DNA of 33,450 nt, taken from CAHJXF01 sp038240015. GTDB taxonomy: Bacteria; Pseudomonadota; Gammaproteobacteria; Burkholderiales; Burkholderiaceae_D. The stretch covers positions 1 through 33,450 of the forward strand of contig JBBSEF010000029.1 in assembly GCA_038240015.1 (NCBI GenBank), in the 5' to 3' direction. The translations under genes and the position numbers were made by a program. Shown piece by piece: positions 26,328 to 33,450 of this stretch; positions within the stretch are counted from its first letter, which is position 1; each line of letters opens with the position of its first letter. The notes under the pieces are model-generated. The model was not told the DNA's origin. It saw nothing but the letters and a program-made list of their open reading frames with translations, and made no database searches.

Positions 26328-26930
26328 TCGTCTTCGAGCTTGGGGAAAGCCCGCAGGATCGAACCTCGAAACAAGACGGGATCGGCAGTACCCCCCATTC
26401 CTTAGAAGTACTGAGTATGAATAATTAAATACTATTCTTACATCACATCAGGGGAATCAAATATTAATGAATCAATTGTTTATGTCTTAAATAAGATAAG
26501 CAATCACACGTTTGATATATTTCTCATAATAATTGACAGGCGGTAAGCTCGTTAATGACTTTCAATGCCCGCATGGTCAAGGGGAATATCGATCTTGAAA
26601 TACTTTCGAAACCTCATCGATGTCCATCGCGTGGGTGTCGGTGAACGTCCGATGCCCCTTTAGGACGAAACCTTCTTGCGGGGCATCGAGATGAATTCAA
26701 TGATTCGGCTGCCGTTCCATACCCTCGTAGAACTCCCGCGAATATTGATCGCCTGAAAAAATCACGTTTCGTGAATCCGGACGGAAGGCGCCTTCGTAGT
26801 AGTAGACGCATTCCTGTAGCTATCGACTGTGTTTTCGCATTAATCAGCAAGACGGTGGCGACAAGAGAGCTCGATCCATACGCTAGCCGGTTTCACATGT
26901 TCCAACTTTGAATTTCCATAGGAGATAGAC
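26328..26930. other. AT-rich intergenic region upstream of the DUF4331 gene
   Basis: About 600 bp without an intact gene. The part 26410-26550 is very AT-rich, with a TTGACA at 26533-26538 but no matching -10. The part 26577-26819 holds a possible decayed coding remnant, described separately. The region before 26930 ends in the ribosome binding site of the DUF4331 gene. Confidence 0.5.
26577..26819 (-). pseudogene. Possible decayed gene fragment
   Basis: One minus-strand frame reads about 81 codons of protein-like sequence broken by a single TGA at 26697-26699. Before the stop it includes VYYYEGAFRPDSRNVIFSGD and after it GFVLKGHRTFTDTHAMDIDE. The amino-acid make-up is balanced and unlike the Arg/Pro-rich shadow frames seen elsewhere. 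I do not recognise the family. It has no start codon with a ribosome binding site and is closed upstream by a TAG. Confidence 0.3.
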
Positions 26931-28487
26931 GTGAAAGCATCCGCTCTGATCCGACGCGCCAAGCGTCCGCTTGCCATCACGGCAGGCGCTCTTGCCGCGT
27001 CGCTGATTGCCATTCCAGGTGTGCAAGCCTCCAGCCACCGTGAAGCCCCGACCATCGCGATGAATCCCTCGGTCGATTCGACCGACGTGTACGCGTTCCG
27101 GAGCTACGAAACAGGTCGCTCGGCCTACGTCACCATTCTGGCGAACTACATTCCGTTCCAGGATCCGCAAGGCGGCCCGAACTTTTTCATGTTCAACCCC
27201 AATGCGCTCTATGAGATTCACATCGACAATAACGGAGACGGTGTCGAAGACTTGACGTTTCAATTTCGTTTCACCAACACTTCCAAGGCGACTGCGCTGA
27301 CGGTGGGCGGCAAGTCGGTGAAAATTCCCCTGATCGACAGCGGCGTCATCACCGGCCCGAATTCGGCCGCGTTGAATGTGCGCGAGCAGTACTCGATCAA
27401 TCTCGTGCGCGGTCCGCGTCGCACCGGCACATCGGCGCCGGTGGTCACGGCGCAAGGTGGCGGTTTGACGTTCGACAAGCCGGTCGACAACATCGGCGAC
27501 AAGACCTTCGGCGGGCCCAACGGCTACGCGGCGTATGCGGCTCAGCACATCTACAACATCACGATCCCGGGCTGCGCTACCCCGGCCAAGGTGTTCGTGG
27601 GGCAACGCAAGGAGTCTTTCTATATCGCGGTTGGCAAGATCTTCGACTTGATCAACATCAATCCGCTCGGACCGGAAATTGGCGGCAACAACAACGATCT
27701 GGAAGCCAAGAACATCAGCACGCTGGCGCTCGAGGTTCCTATCGCGTGCCTCACGGCCGGAACCGATCCGGTGATCGGCGTGTGGACCACTGCGAGCTTG
27801 AGACAAGGCCGTTTGATCAGCGGTGCGCCAACGACGGGCCTCAACAAGGCGTTCAAGGAAGGCGGCGCCTGGACGCAGGTGTCCAGACTGGGTATGCCGC
27901 TGGTCAATGAGCTCGTGATCGGCATCGACGACAAGGACAAGTTCAGCGCTTCGAAACCCAAGGATGATGCGGCCAATTTCGCGGACTATGTGACCAACCC
28001 GATCTTGCCGGCATTGATTCAAACGCTCTTTCCTTCGGCCATCGCGCCAACCAATTTTCCGCGAACCGACTTGGTGACGGTATTTCTTAAAGGACTGAAA
28101 GGGCTCAACCAGCCCACGCCCGCTCCCACGGTTCTTGCGGACATGCTGCGTTTGAACACGTCGATCCCAGCGGTTGCGATCGGTGCACAAAATGCGTTGG
28201 GTGCCGCCGCAGGCGATGCCGCCGGATTTCCGAACGGAAGACGTCCGGGCGACGACGTAGTCGATTTGTCGTTGCGTGTGGCTATGGGTGCGCTGTGCGT
28301 GCTGACCGGACCGACCGACACGTTCGGCGTGGGTTGCAAGGCCAGCGATGCACCGGCTGGTGGTTTGCCTTTGACCGATGGCGTACGCAAGACATCGATC
28401 AACTTCGGGTCGACCTTTCCGTACCTTACGACGCCGTTGCCGGGCAACTTCAATCCGGTTGCGCCTGCCGGATCGACCTTCCCGTAA
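26931..28487 (+). CDS. DUF4331 secreted protein
   Basis: 518 residues from a GTG at 26931, with GGAG six bases upstream. Residues 1-33 are a Sec signal peptide (KRPLAITAGALAASLIA, cleavage after VQA). The mature protein opens SSHREAPTIAMNPSVDSTDVYAF, with residues in the order characteristic of DUF4331, and continues with NFFMFNPNALYEIHIDNNGDG. The biochemical role of the family is not established; members are exported and often found with small lipoproteins or TPR proteins. It is followed after 16 bp by a lipoprotein gene, and the pair ends at a strong terminator. Confidence 0.88.
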   Translation: MKASALIRRAKRPLAITAGALAASLIAIPGVQASSHREAPTIAMNPSVDSTDVYAFRSYETGRSAYVTILANYIPFQDPQGGPNFFMFNPNALYEIHIDNNGDGVEDLTFQFRFTNTSKATALTVGGKSVKIPLIDSGVITGPNSAALNVREQYSINLVRGPRRTGTSAPVVTAQGGGLTFDKPVDNIGDKTFGGPNGYAAYAAQHIYNITIPGCATPAKVFVGQRKESFYIAVGKIFDLININPLGPEIGGNNNDLEAKNISTLALEVPIACLTAGTDPVIGVWTTASLRQGRLISGAPTTGLNKAFKEGGAWTQVSRLGMPLVNELVIGIDDKDKFSASKPKDDAANFADYVTNPILPALIQTLFPSAIAPTNFPRTDLVTVFLKGLKGLNQPTPAPTVLADMLRLNTSIPAVAIGAQNALGAAAGDAAGFPNGRRPGDDVVDLSLRVAMGALCVLTGPTDTFGVGCKASDAPAGGLPLTDGVRKTSINFGSTFPYLTTPLPGNFNPVAPAGSTFP

Positions 28488-28503
28488 ACCCAGGAGCATA
28501 GCC

Positions 28504-28812
28504 ATGAGAAACATGCAACCAAAGAGAGCGATCGTTCGACGCCGTCGCGGCGTCGCGATAGCCCTCGCCGGCGTCGCGATGGTGATCACGCTCGCGTCTT
28601 GCGGAGGAGGACACGATGACGGCAACCCGGCGCCCGCACCGCCGCCGCCCGTGGCGACCGTACCGCCGGCGTCTGCATCGGCCAGCGCCCAAGGCTTCAT
28701 CGATTACCTCAAGACCTTGATCGGGACGATGCAAGATACGGTGGAACCGTTCGATGTGAACTCGTTCATCGCACCGACGTCGGACACGACCGAGCCCGAC
28801 CCCGGCGTGTGA
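28504..28812 (+). CDS. Small lipoprotein downstream of the DUF4331 gene
   Basis: 102 residues from the ATG at 28504, with AGGAG seven bases upstream (28492-28496). The N-terminus is strongly basic (KRAIVRRRRG), then hydrophobic (VAIALAGVAMVITLASC), with a lipobox whose Cys is residue 33. A Pro/Ala linker (PAPAPPPPVA) and a short tail with FIDYLKTLIGTMQDTVEPFD follow. Such Gly/Pro-rich outer-membrane lipoproteins have no assigned function. The close spacing suggests that it works with the DUF4331 protein. Confidence 0.8.
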   Translation: MRNMQPKRAIVRRRRGVAIALAGVAMVITLASCGGGHDDGNPAPAPPPPVATVPPASASASAQGFIDYLKTLIGTMQDTVEPFDVNSFIAPTSDTTEPDPGV

Positions 28813-28887
28813 TCAGCCGGTGATGGCAACTGCGATGGATTGAAAGAGTCCCGCACGTTCGCCACCTGAACTGCACTGCGTTATCCG

Positions 28888-28924
28888 CGGCGCCCCACCC
28901 ATCGGTGGGGCGCCGTTTTCTTTT
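28888..28924 (+). terminator. Strong intrinsic terminator of the DUF4331 operon
   Basis: A perfect 12-bp stem, CGGCGCCCCACC / GGTGGGGCGCCG, with a four-base loop (CATC), is followed by TTTTCTTTT at 28916-28924. It lies 75 bp after the lipoprotein stop and just before the convergent transporter stop. Confidence 0.95.
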
Positions 28925-28938
28925 CCGCTGTCGCACGA

Positions 28939-30423
28939 TCATCCCCGACCGTGCATGAGCTTCTTGATCAATGGCGTGATCGCGAGCAACACACAACCCG
29001 CGCCGATCGAGCTGCCCACCAGGAACCAGTAAAGCGGAATCTGCGTCGCCTTGAGCATTGCTTCGAGCGTGCCCGCGAGATAGTTGGCGATCGCGTTGGC
29101 GAGGTACCACATGCCCATCAGCATCGCGGCCAGACGTGCGGGCGCGAGCTTGGTGACCATCGACAGACCGATCGGCGAGAGAAACAGTTCTCCCACGGTG
29201 TGAATCAAAAAGACGAAGAACAGCCACTGCGGGCCGACCTTCGCGCCACCCGTGGTCTGCGCATCGGCGATCGCGAGCACGATGAACCCGAGGCCGAGGA
29301 TGATCATGCCCAGGCCCATCTTCGCGGGCGCCGGGATCGCATAGCGCGAGCGATCGAGCCGCGTCCAGATGATCGAGAGGATCGGACCGAGGGCGACGAT
29401 CGCCAGCGGGTTGATCGCTTGAAAATAAGACGCCGGTATCTCCCATCCGAAGAACATGCGATCGGTCTGCTGGTCGGCGAACAGGCTCATCGTGCCGCCT
29501 GCCTGCTCGAAGCCCATCCAGAAGAACACGACGAACAGACCCATGACGAAGATGGCCGCGATGCGATGCCAGTCTTCGCGCGTCAACGGTTCAACTTCCT
29601 TGTTCGTACCGCGCGCGCGCCCTGCGAGCCACAGCAGTGCGATGGCGATCACGATGACGATCGGTTGGACGATGCCTCCGAGCGAAGTCCATGCGGGTCC
29701 GACCAGCGACGCGGCGGCTATCACGAGATACACGAACGGAATCATCGCGGCCGCGATCACGACGATGTGGATCCAGTCGATCCTTTCGAGACGCGACTTG
29801 CCCGGCGGCAGGCCCGCATCACCGAGCTTCTTCTGACCGAGCGTGAATTGCGTGAGACCGAACAGCATGCCGACACCCGCGCACGCGAAGCCGTAGTGCC
29901 AGCCCACTTTCTCGCCGAGCGTGCCGGCCACGAGCGGTGCAAGGAAGGCGCCGAGGTTGACGCCCATGTAGAAGATCGTGAATCCGCCATCGCGTCGCGG
30001 ATCGTGTTCGCGATAGAGCGAGCCGAGCAAGGTCGAAATGTTGGGCTTGAAGAAACCATTGCCGATGATCAACAAGCCGAGTGCGAGATGAAGCAGCGGC
30101 GGAAAGGCCATCGCGAAGTGGCCGAGCGCCATCGTCAGGCCCCCGATCAATATCGCCTTGCGGCGGCCCAGGTAACGATCCGCGAGATATCCGCCCATGA
30201 TCGGCGTCAGATAGACCAGTCCGGTGTAGAGACCGTAGAGCGCGAGCGCGTCCTTGCGCTCGTAATGCAATGCGTTGACGAGGTACAGAACCAGCAGCGC
30301 GCGCATGCCGTAATAGCTGAAGCGTTCCCACATTTCAGTGAGAAACAGCATCGGCAAGGCTTTCGGATGGCGATCCGGAATCGCGGATTCGCCTGCGGCC
30401 GGGTAGTCCGTGATGACGGTCAT
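28939..30423 (-). CDS. POT/PTR family proton-coupled peptide transporter
   Basis: A 494-residue inner-membrane protein of the POT (PTR2) family, which imports di- and tripeptides with protons. The signature EMWERFSYYGMRALLVLYL near residues 30-48 contains the conserved ExxERFxYYG motif. GGYLADRYLGRRKAILIG (about 77-94) and NGFFKPNISTLLGSLY (about 121-136) are further family motifs. About 12-14 hydrophobic helices are visible. The start ATG at 30423 follows an 83-bp gap from the Kdo hydroxylase stop. The exact substrate is not shown by sequence. Confidence 0.93.
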   Translation of the reverse strand: MTVITDYPAAGESAIPDRHPKALPMLFLTEMWERFSYYGMRALLVLYLVNALHYERKDALALYGLYTGLVYLTPIMGGYLADRYLGRRKAILIGGLTMALGHFAMAFPPLLHLALGLLIIGNGFFKPNISTLLGSLYREHDPRRDGGFTIFYMGVNLGAFLAPLVAGTLGEKVGWHYGFACAGVGMLFGLTQFTLGQKKLGDAGLPPGKSRLERIDWIHIVVIAAAMIPFVYLVIAAASLVGPAWTSLGGIVQPIVIVIAIALLWLAGRARGTNKEVEPLTREDWHRIAAIFVMGLFVVFFWMGFEQAGGTMSLFADQQTDRMFFGWEIPASYFQAINPLAIVALGPILSIIWTRLDRSRYAIPAPAKMGLGMIILGLGFIVLAIADAQTTGGAKVGPQWLFFVFLIHTVGELFLSPIGLSMVTKLAPARLAAMLMGMWYLANAIANYLAGTLEAMLKATQIPLYWFLVGSSIGAGCVLLAITPLIKKLMHGRG

Positions 30424-30506
30424 GACGATGGGATCAACGCGATCTCGAACGTGAAGGGCGCATTATGCAAGCGTCGCGTCGATGCGACCATTTTGCAACG
30501 CCACGC

Positions 30507-31397
30507 TCACGCCAGGCGGCGATCGGTCAAGCGTTCGAGGACACGCAACGGGGATGCCTCGGGGTCCCCGATCACCGCAAGCGGCAGCCGATACGTCTGC
30601 TCGAACATGAATTGTCCGGACATGACCGCATGCATGACCTGATCCGAAAAGCAGATCCAGCTCGTGCCCGGCATGAAGTCCACCGCACGCTGCGGGCACG
30701 TCTGCTGATAGTCGAGATCGGACTTCGCGAGATCGTGGAGCTGCAGCATCAGATGATCGTAGGCCGAGCGCGGCCGCTTGGTGACGCCGAGCTTGTGCAT
30801 CAACCATGCGGCTCCGGGAGCGAGTTGGCCCGCGCGCGGCAGGAAGTGCGCGGCCATTGCGGCGAACGGTTCGCCGACACGCCAGCCCCGTGGCAGCGCC
30901 GTCGGATGCACGTTGGTGAAGACGCGCAGGATACGATCGCCGTGCGTCGGGTTCGAGGGAAAGGCATCGATATGCAGACGCGTGTCGTCCTTGCGCCATG
31001 ACAACGCCTTGCCCGACGTGATGTCGCCGATCGCGCGCGGACGAAAGCTCGTGCCGGTGGCGCAACGGCGCGCGTGATAGGCCGGGAAAAGTCCGTCGAT
31101 CAGGTCGTGGCATGCGTCGGCGTAGCGCGAAATCATCGCCGCCATCGCATCGCGTTGCGCCCCCTCGGCGCTGGTCCCGCTCACGCCGCCGCGACCCGCG
31201 CGCAGGTAGATGCTCTTGCGCTTCTCGTCGGTCAATGCGGGATCGAACAGATGTCGCTCATCATCACTCACGTCGAAGGCCAGCTTCTCGCACACGACTA
31301 CGCCGCCGTGCTCGATCACAGCCTGCAACTCAGGCTCGGGCGGCAGCCCGCGCCACCGATCGATCGCCGAGGGCACAACTGCGGTCACATCGCTCAT
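30507..31397 (-). CDS. kdoO: Kdo hydroxylase family protein (KdoO-like, Fe(II)/2-oxoglutarate)
   Basis: 296 residues from the ATG at 31397 (MSDVTAVVPSAIDRW). KdoO enzymes hydroxylate the outer Kdo sugar of Kdo2-lipid A at C3 in Gram-negative bacteria such as Burkholderia and Yersinia. The metal-binding motif is HIDAFPSN (His-X-Asp), with a distal His likely in DQVMHAVMSGQ. The family-typical segments SIYLRAGRGGVSGT and RILRVFTNVHPT are present. It lies 13 bp after the EVE gene on the same strand. The assignment to the family is good; the activity is inferred. Confidence 0.85.
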   Translation of the reverse strand: MSDVTAVVPSAIDRWRGLPPEPELQAVIEHGGVVVCEKLAFDVSDDERHLFDPALTDEKRKSIYLRAGRGGVSGTSAEGAQRDAMAAMISRYADACHDLIDGLFPAYHARRCATGTSFRPRAIGDITSGKALSWRKDDTRLHIDAFPSNPTHGDRILRVFTNVHPTALPRGWRVGEPFAAMAAHFLPRAGQLAPGAAWLMHKLGVTKRPRSAYDHLMLQLHDLAKSDLDYQQTCPQRAVDFMPGTSWICFSDQVMHAVMSGQFMFEQTYRLPLAVIGDPEASPLRVLERLTDRRLA

Positions 31398-31410
31398 GAG
31401 TACGATCGAT

Positions 31411-31869
31411 TCAGCGCGCGAGCTTGATGATCGCCGCGTATTCACGCGCCGTGACCGGCGTGATCGAGAGCCGATTGCCGCGTTGAAGAACGCGCATCCC
31501 GGAAAGCGCTGAATGCTCGCGCAACTCCGCGAGCGAGATCAGCCGCGTCTTCTTTTTTGCGCGCACATCGACCAGCATCCAGCGCGGCGTTTCACGCGTG
31601 GCCTTCGGATCGAAGTATTTGCCCTTGGCATCGAACTGCGTGTCGTCGGGATAAGGCGTGCTCGCGACTTCGGCGAGTCCGGCGATGCCGGGCTCCGGAC
31701 AGCTCGAGTGATAGAACAGCACCGGATCGCCGACCTTCATCGAATCGCGCATGTAGTTGCGCGACTGATAATTGCGCACGCCGAACCACGGCACGATGGC
31801 TTTCGGCATCCCGAGCACATCGTCGATCGAAATCTCGGCGGGCTCGGACTTCATCAACCAGTAGTTCAT
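31411..31869 (-). CDS. EVE domain protein
   Basis: 152 residues from the ATG at 31869 (MNYWLMKSEPAEISIDD). The EVE domain is PUA-like and thought to bind modified bases in RNA or DNA. Motifs WFGVRNYQSRNYMRD, GDPVLFYHSSCPEPGIAGLAEV and the C-terminal PVTAREYAAII are typical. In betaproteobacteria this gene usually follows zapA and the 6S RNA, as it does here. It is separated from the 6S RNA by a terminator, and no separate promoter was identified. Confidence 0.92.
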   Translation of the reverse strand: MNYWLMKSEPAEISIDDVLGMPKAIVPWFGVRNYQSRNYMRDSMKVGDPVLFYHSSCPEPGIAGLAEVASTPYPDDTQFDAKGKYFDPKATRETPRWMLVDVRAKKKTRLISLAELREHSALSGMRVLQRGNRLSITPVTAREYAAIIKLAR

Positions 31870-31946
31870 TTCAAGAGCGTTCGTTGACGTGGAGGCGGGA
31901 CGCGTATGCCGACAACGGGCCGATGCCGCAGAAGACACGCCCTCAC

Positions 31947-31982
31947 AAAAAAGAGCGGCCGACGAGGAAATCGTCAGCCGCT
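31947..31982 (-). terminator. Intrinsic terminator following 6S RNA
   Basis: On the minus strand, AGCGGCTGACGA pairs with TCGTCGGCCGCT (12 bp with one G-U) around TTTCC, followed by CTTTTTT. It begins within about 10 bases of the inferred 6S RNA 3' end. Confidence 0.92.
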
Positions 31983-31987
31983 GGCAG

Positions 31988-32168
31988 AGGGCCCCGCCGA
32001 TGCCGCCAGACCGTCATCCTGAACCGTAGGTCCAGGGGGTCGCAGTCAACGGTACTTCAGGTTCATCCAACAAGGGATGATCGCAACAGCACCGTGATAT
32101 TCCACAACCGAAGCAACACAAGTTGGTTCAAGGAATGTCAGGCCAAAAGCGAACACGGCAGGGAAAAC
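31988..32168 (-). ncRNA. ssrS: 6S RNA
   Basis: A regulator of sigma-70 RNA polymerase of about 180 nt. Features shared with the E. coli RNA, in order on this strand, are TGTTCGC near the 5' end, ACTGCGAC, the hairpin CCTGGACCTACGGTTCAGG (E. coli has CCTTGAACC...GGTTCAAGG), and GGCGGCATC near the 3' end. The 5' and 3' ends can pair (CCCTGCCG with CGGCGGGG), making the closing stem, and a terminal hairpin TCATCC/GGATGA caps the long arm. Location directly after zapA is the usual one. The exact ends are estimated. Confidence 0.85.
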
Positions 32169-32209
32169 AAAAATCGCAAATCAACTTCGCTTGCAATTGC
32201 CCGAGCCGT

Positions 32210-32587
32210 TCAGAACAACGCTTCCTGATTGGCCAGCGCGGTATCGAGCAACGCGTTGATCGATTGCATTCTACGCGCTATTTCTTCGTCGGCAACCGCC
32301 ATTGTTTGCGCATCGCCCGCGTCGCGCGGTGACGATTCGCCGCGCGCGATCGAGTGAGCGCCGGGCGGCGTTTGCGAGAGCAATGCACTGGCGATATTCA
32401 GTGCGGCAAAGACCGCAATGCGTTCGGCGTTCGCGATTTTTCCCTGGTCGCGAATCACCTTCATCTGCGCATCGACGTGCTCGACGGCCGCCAGCAAAGC
32501 CGCTTTTCCGGATGGCGCGCACGACAGTCGATAGTCGCGTTCGAGAATGCGCACGGTCAATTGTTCCATCGCCGCGCTCACGTTCAC
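32210..32587 (-). CDS. zapA: Cell division protein ZapA
   Basis: 125 residues (ATG 32587), or 119 from MEQLTVRILERDY at 32569, which is the more typical ZapA start. ZapA binds FtsZ filaments and bundles them at the division septum. The N-terminal globular part (VRILERDYRLSCAPSGKAALLAAVEHVDAQM) and the C-terminal coiled coil (EEIARRMQSINALLDTALANQ) are both present. It follows the ZapB-like gene by 8 bp and precedes 6S RNA. Confidence 0.93.
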   Translation of the reverse strand: MNVSAAMEQLTVRILERDYRLSCAPSGKAALLAAVEHVDAQMKVIRDQGKIANAERIAVFAALNIASALLSQTPPGAHSIARGESSPRDAGDAQTMAVADEEIARRMQSINALLDTALANQEALF

Positions 32588-32595
32588 GCTCCCTG

Positions 32596-32805
32596 TTACG
32601 CGTCCGAGGGAAGCCGCTCGATCAACGCTTCGACGCGCACACGCGCGGCGTCCAGTCGATCATGCATGGCCTGGTTGTCTGCCGCGCTTTTGTCGAGCGC
32701 CGTGCGCAGCGATTGATTCTCTTCACGAAGCGCGTGGACTACACGCACCAGCGCACCAACGCGGTCGGCGATGTGGTCGAGTTCGCGATCGAGGCCGACG
32801 AGCAT
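32596..32805 (-). CDS. ZapB-like coiled-coil division protein
   Basis: 69 residues from the ATG at 32805 (MLVGLDRELDHIADRVGALVR). The whole protein is a predicted coiled coil with heptads of Leu/Val and acidic/basic positions (LREENQSLRTALDKSAADN). Small coiled-coil proteins of this size, immediately before zapA, are annotated as TIGR02449/ZapB-like. No good ribosome binding site is visible. A longer in-frame start at 32931 gives an Arg-rich, unlikely extension. Confidence 0.8.
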   Translation of the reverse strand: MLVGLDRELDHIADRVGALVRVVHALREENQSLRTALDKSAADNQAMHDRLDAARVRVEALIERLPSDA

Positions 32806-32920
32806 GCGTGATGCTAGGAGGGTTGTTCGTTCAGCGTCAAGGCGAAGGTGGCGCGCATCACATCGACGCAACAATTGTCCACGCATTGAGCGCCAAGACC
32901 GACACGCACGCGCAGGATCG

Positions 32921-32949
32921 TTGACGCGCATGCATCCCCTCCTTACACT
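32921..32949 (+). promoter_or_regulatory. Promoter of the cobalamin riboswitch transcript
   Basis: TTGACG (32921-32926) and TACACT (32944-32949) are spaced by 17 bp. The expected start of transcription (about 32956) falls at the 5' edge of the riboswitch. Confidence 0.7.
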
Positions 32950-32956
32950 TGTCGAC

Positions 32957-33172
32957 GCTTGGTGCTCGCCTGAATTTTTATTTGCGAGTCAAACGGGAAA
33001 CAGGGTCGTCCCGGCTTTCAAAGGCCGAACGCAACCTGTGCTGCCCCCGCAACGGTCAGCAGGCGCATCGCTTTATTTTTTTGTTAGGGCGATGCAGTCG
33101 CGTCGAATGCCACTGTGCCTCGTGCATGGGAAGGCCGACGCGATCGTCCTGCCAGCCCGGATACCGGCCAGG
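32957..33172 (+). promoter_or_regulatory. Cobalamin (B12) riboswitch
   Basis: Elements in order are GGTGCTCGCC, GAGTCAAACGGGAAACAGGG, GCTGCCCCCGCAACGGT, a variable hairpin (GCATCGC/GCGATGC, 33065-33096), GCCACTGTG, and the B12 box AGCCCGGATACCGGCC (33154-33169), matching AGYCMGGAGACCKGCC at nearly every position. It lies about 180 bp ahead of an exported-protein gene. Binding of adenosylcobalamin would repress that gene. A hairpin ACCCGC/GCGGGT just before the ribosome binding site (near 33319-33336) may be part of the expression platform. Confidence 0.95.
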
Positions 33173-33350
33173 CATTCGTCGGGAATGTCGCGGTGGGCGG
33201 CGCTCCGGTTCGTCTTCCCTTCGGCAGGCTCGCCGGTAGCCTCGTTGCACGCTGTATTGAGCGCTTCGTCAAGCGCCATATCAAACGCCGCACAGTGCGA
33301 CGTTCCCTTGTTGCCATCACCCGCGGGGATGCGGGTACAGGGAGCGTCTC

Positions 33351-33450
33351 ATGCACAATCGCCTCATCGTTCCGCTCGTCTGCGGATTCAGCCTTTTCAT
33401 GTTCTCCACACGCGCGGCGACACAGTCTGCCGACTCGTCGCCAATAACCG
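33351..33450 (+). CDS. Exported protein under B12 control, probably a BtuB-like TonB-dependent receptor (partial)
   Basis: Only the first 33 codons are in the window. The ATG at 33351 has AGGGAG six bases upstream. Residues 1-22 look like a Sec signal peptide (RLIVPLVCGFSLFMFS, cleavage after TRA). Position behind a cobalamin riboswitch makes the vitamin B12 outer-membrane receptor BtuB the most likely product, though no BtuB-specific motif is reached. A periplasmic or other B12 transport protein cannot be excluded. Confidence 0.6.
   Translation, partial: MHNRLIVPLVCGFSLFMFSTRAATQSADSSPIT

Noticed and set aside
26883..28700. A 605-codon minus-strand frame opposite the DUF4331 gene.
   Set aside because: Arg-rich antisense translation without motifs; the plus-strand frame has a signal peptide, ribosome binding site and family signature.
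28951..30642. A 563-codon plus-strand frame opposite the POT transporter.
   Set aside because: Composition (His/Arg/Glu-rich) is that of an antisense shadow; the opposite strand encodes an unmistakable transporter.

Overview
The window is a GC-rich proteobacterial chromosome segment, most likely from a betaproteobacterium. The supporting signs are the tRNA order Gly-Cys-Leu, a zapB-zapA-6S RNA-EVE gene cluster, a Kdo hydroxylase, a lexA-imuA-imuB/dnaE2 mutagenesis cassette and an EpsA-like LuxR regulator. I cannot name a genus from the sequence alone. Two tracts (about 8055-9790 and 14690-16780) are clearly more AT-rich than the rest: hand counts give 37-45% GC against 55-63% in the flanks.

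Layout. 1-1518 (-): N-terminal part of a large secreted beta-repeat protein, cut by the window edge. 1887-6756 (+): glycogen debranching enzyme GlgX, a REP-like palindrome and a YbbP/FtsX-type ABC permease. 6808-8832 (-): a TPR-HD-GYP protein, divergent from a 42-codon peptide gene (9004-9132, +) with a textbook double-glycine leader. 9349-13673 (-): serB and mfd, overlapping by 4 nt. 13830-14678 (+): a consensus promoter, tRNA-Gly, an intrinsic terminator, tRNA-Cys, and a tRNA-Leu(UAA) split by a 238-nt group I intron. 14711-16711 (+): a second AT-rich TPR-HD-GYP gene, followed by a LuxR-type regulator. 17632-26254: DnaE2 (-), a VapBC-type toxin-antitoxin pair (+), an exonuclease/GIY-YIG fusion (-), ImuB, ImuA and a LexA-type repressor (all -). 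A perfect palindrome overlaps the lexA promoter. 26931-28812 (+): a DUF4331 secreted protein and a lipoprotein, ended by a strong terminator. 28939-31869 (-): POT transporter, Kdo hydroxylase and EVE protein. 31947-32805 (-): terminator, 6S RNA, zapA and a zapB-like gene. 32921-33450 (+): promoter, cobalamin riboswitch and the start of an exported protein, probably a BtuB-like receptor.

How the parts work together. LexA, ImuA, ImuB and DnaE2 form an SOS-induced translesion mutagenesis system. The exonuclease/nuclease fusion sits directly behind imuB, and the toxin-antitoxin pair separates dnaE2 from the rest. The most novel candidate is the pairing of a short double-glycine peptide with a TPR-HD-GYP protein. 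By analogy with Gram-positive RRNPP receptors, the TPR half could sense a peptide and the HD-GYP half could degrade cyclic di-GMP. The foreign-looking composition covers exactly the peptide gene and the sensor half. The second clear highlight is the intron-bearing tRNA-Leu(UAA). All functions are inferred from sequence.
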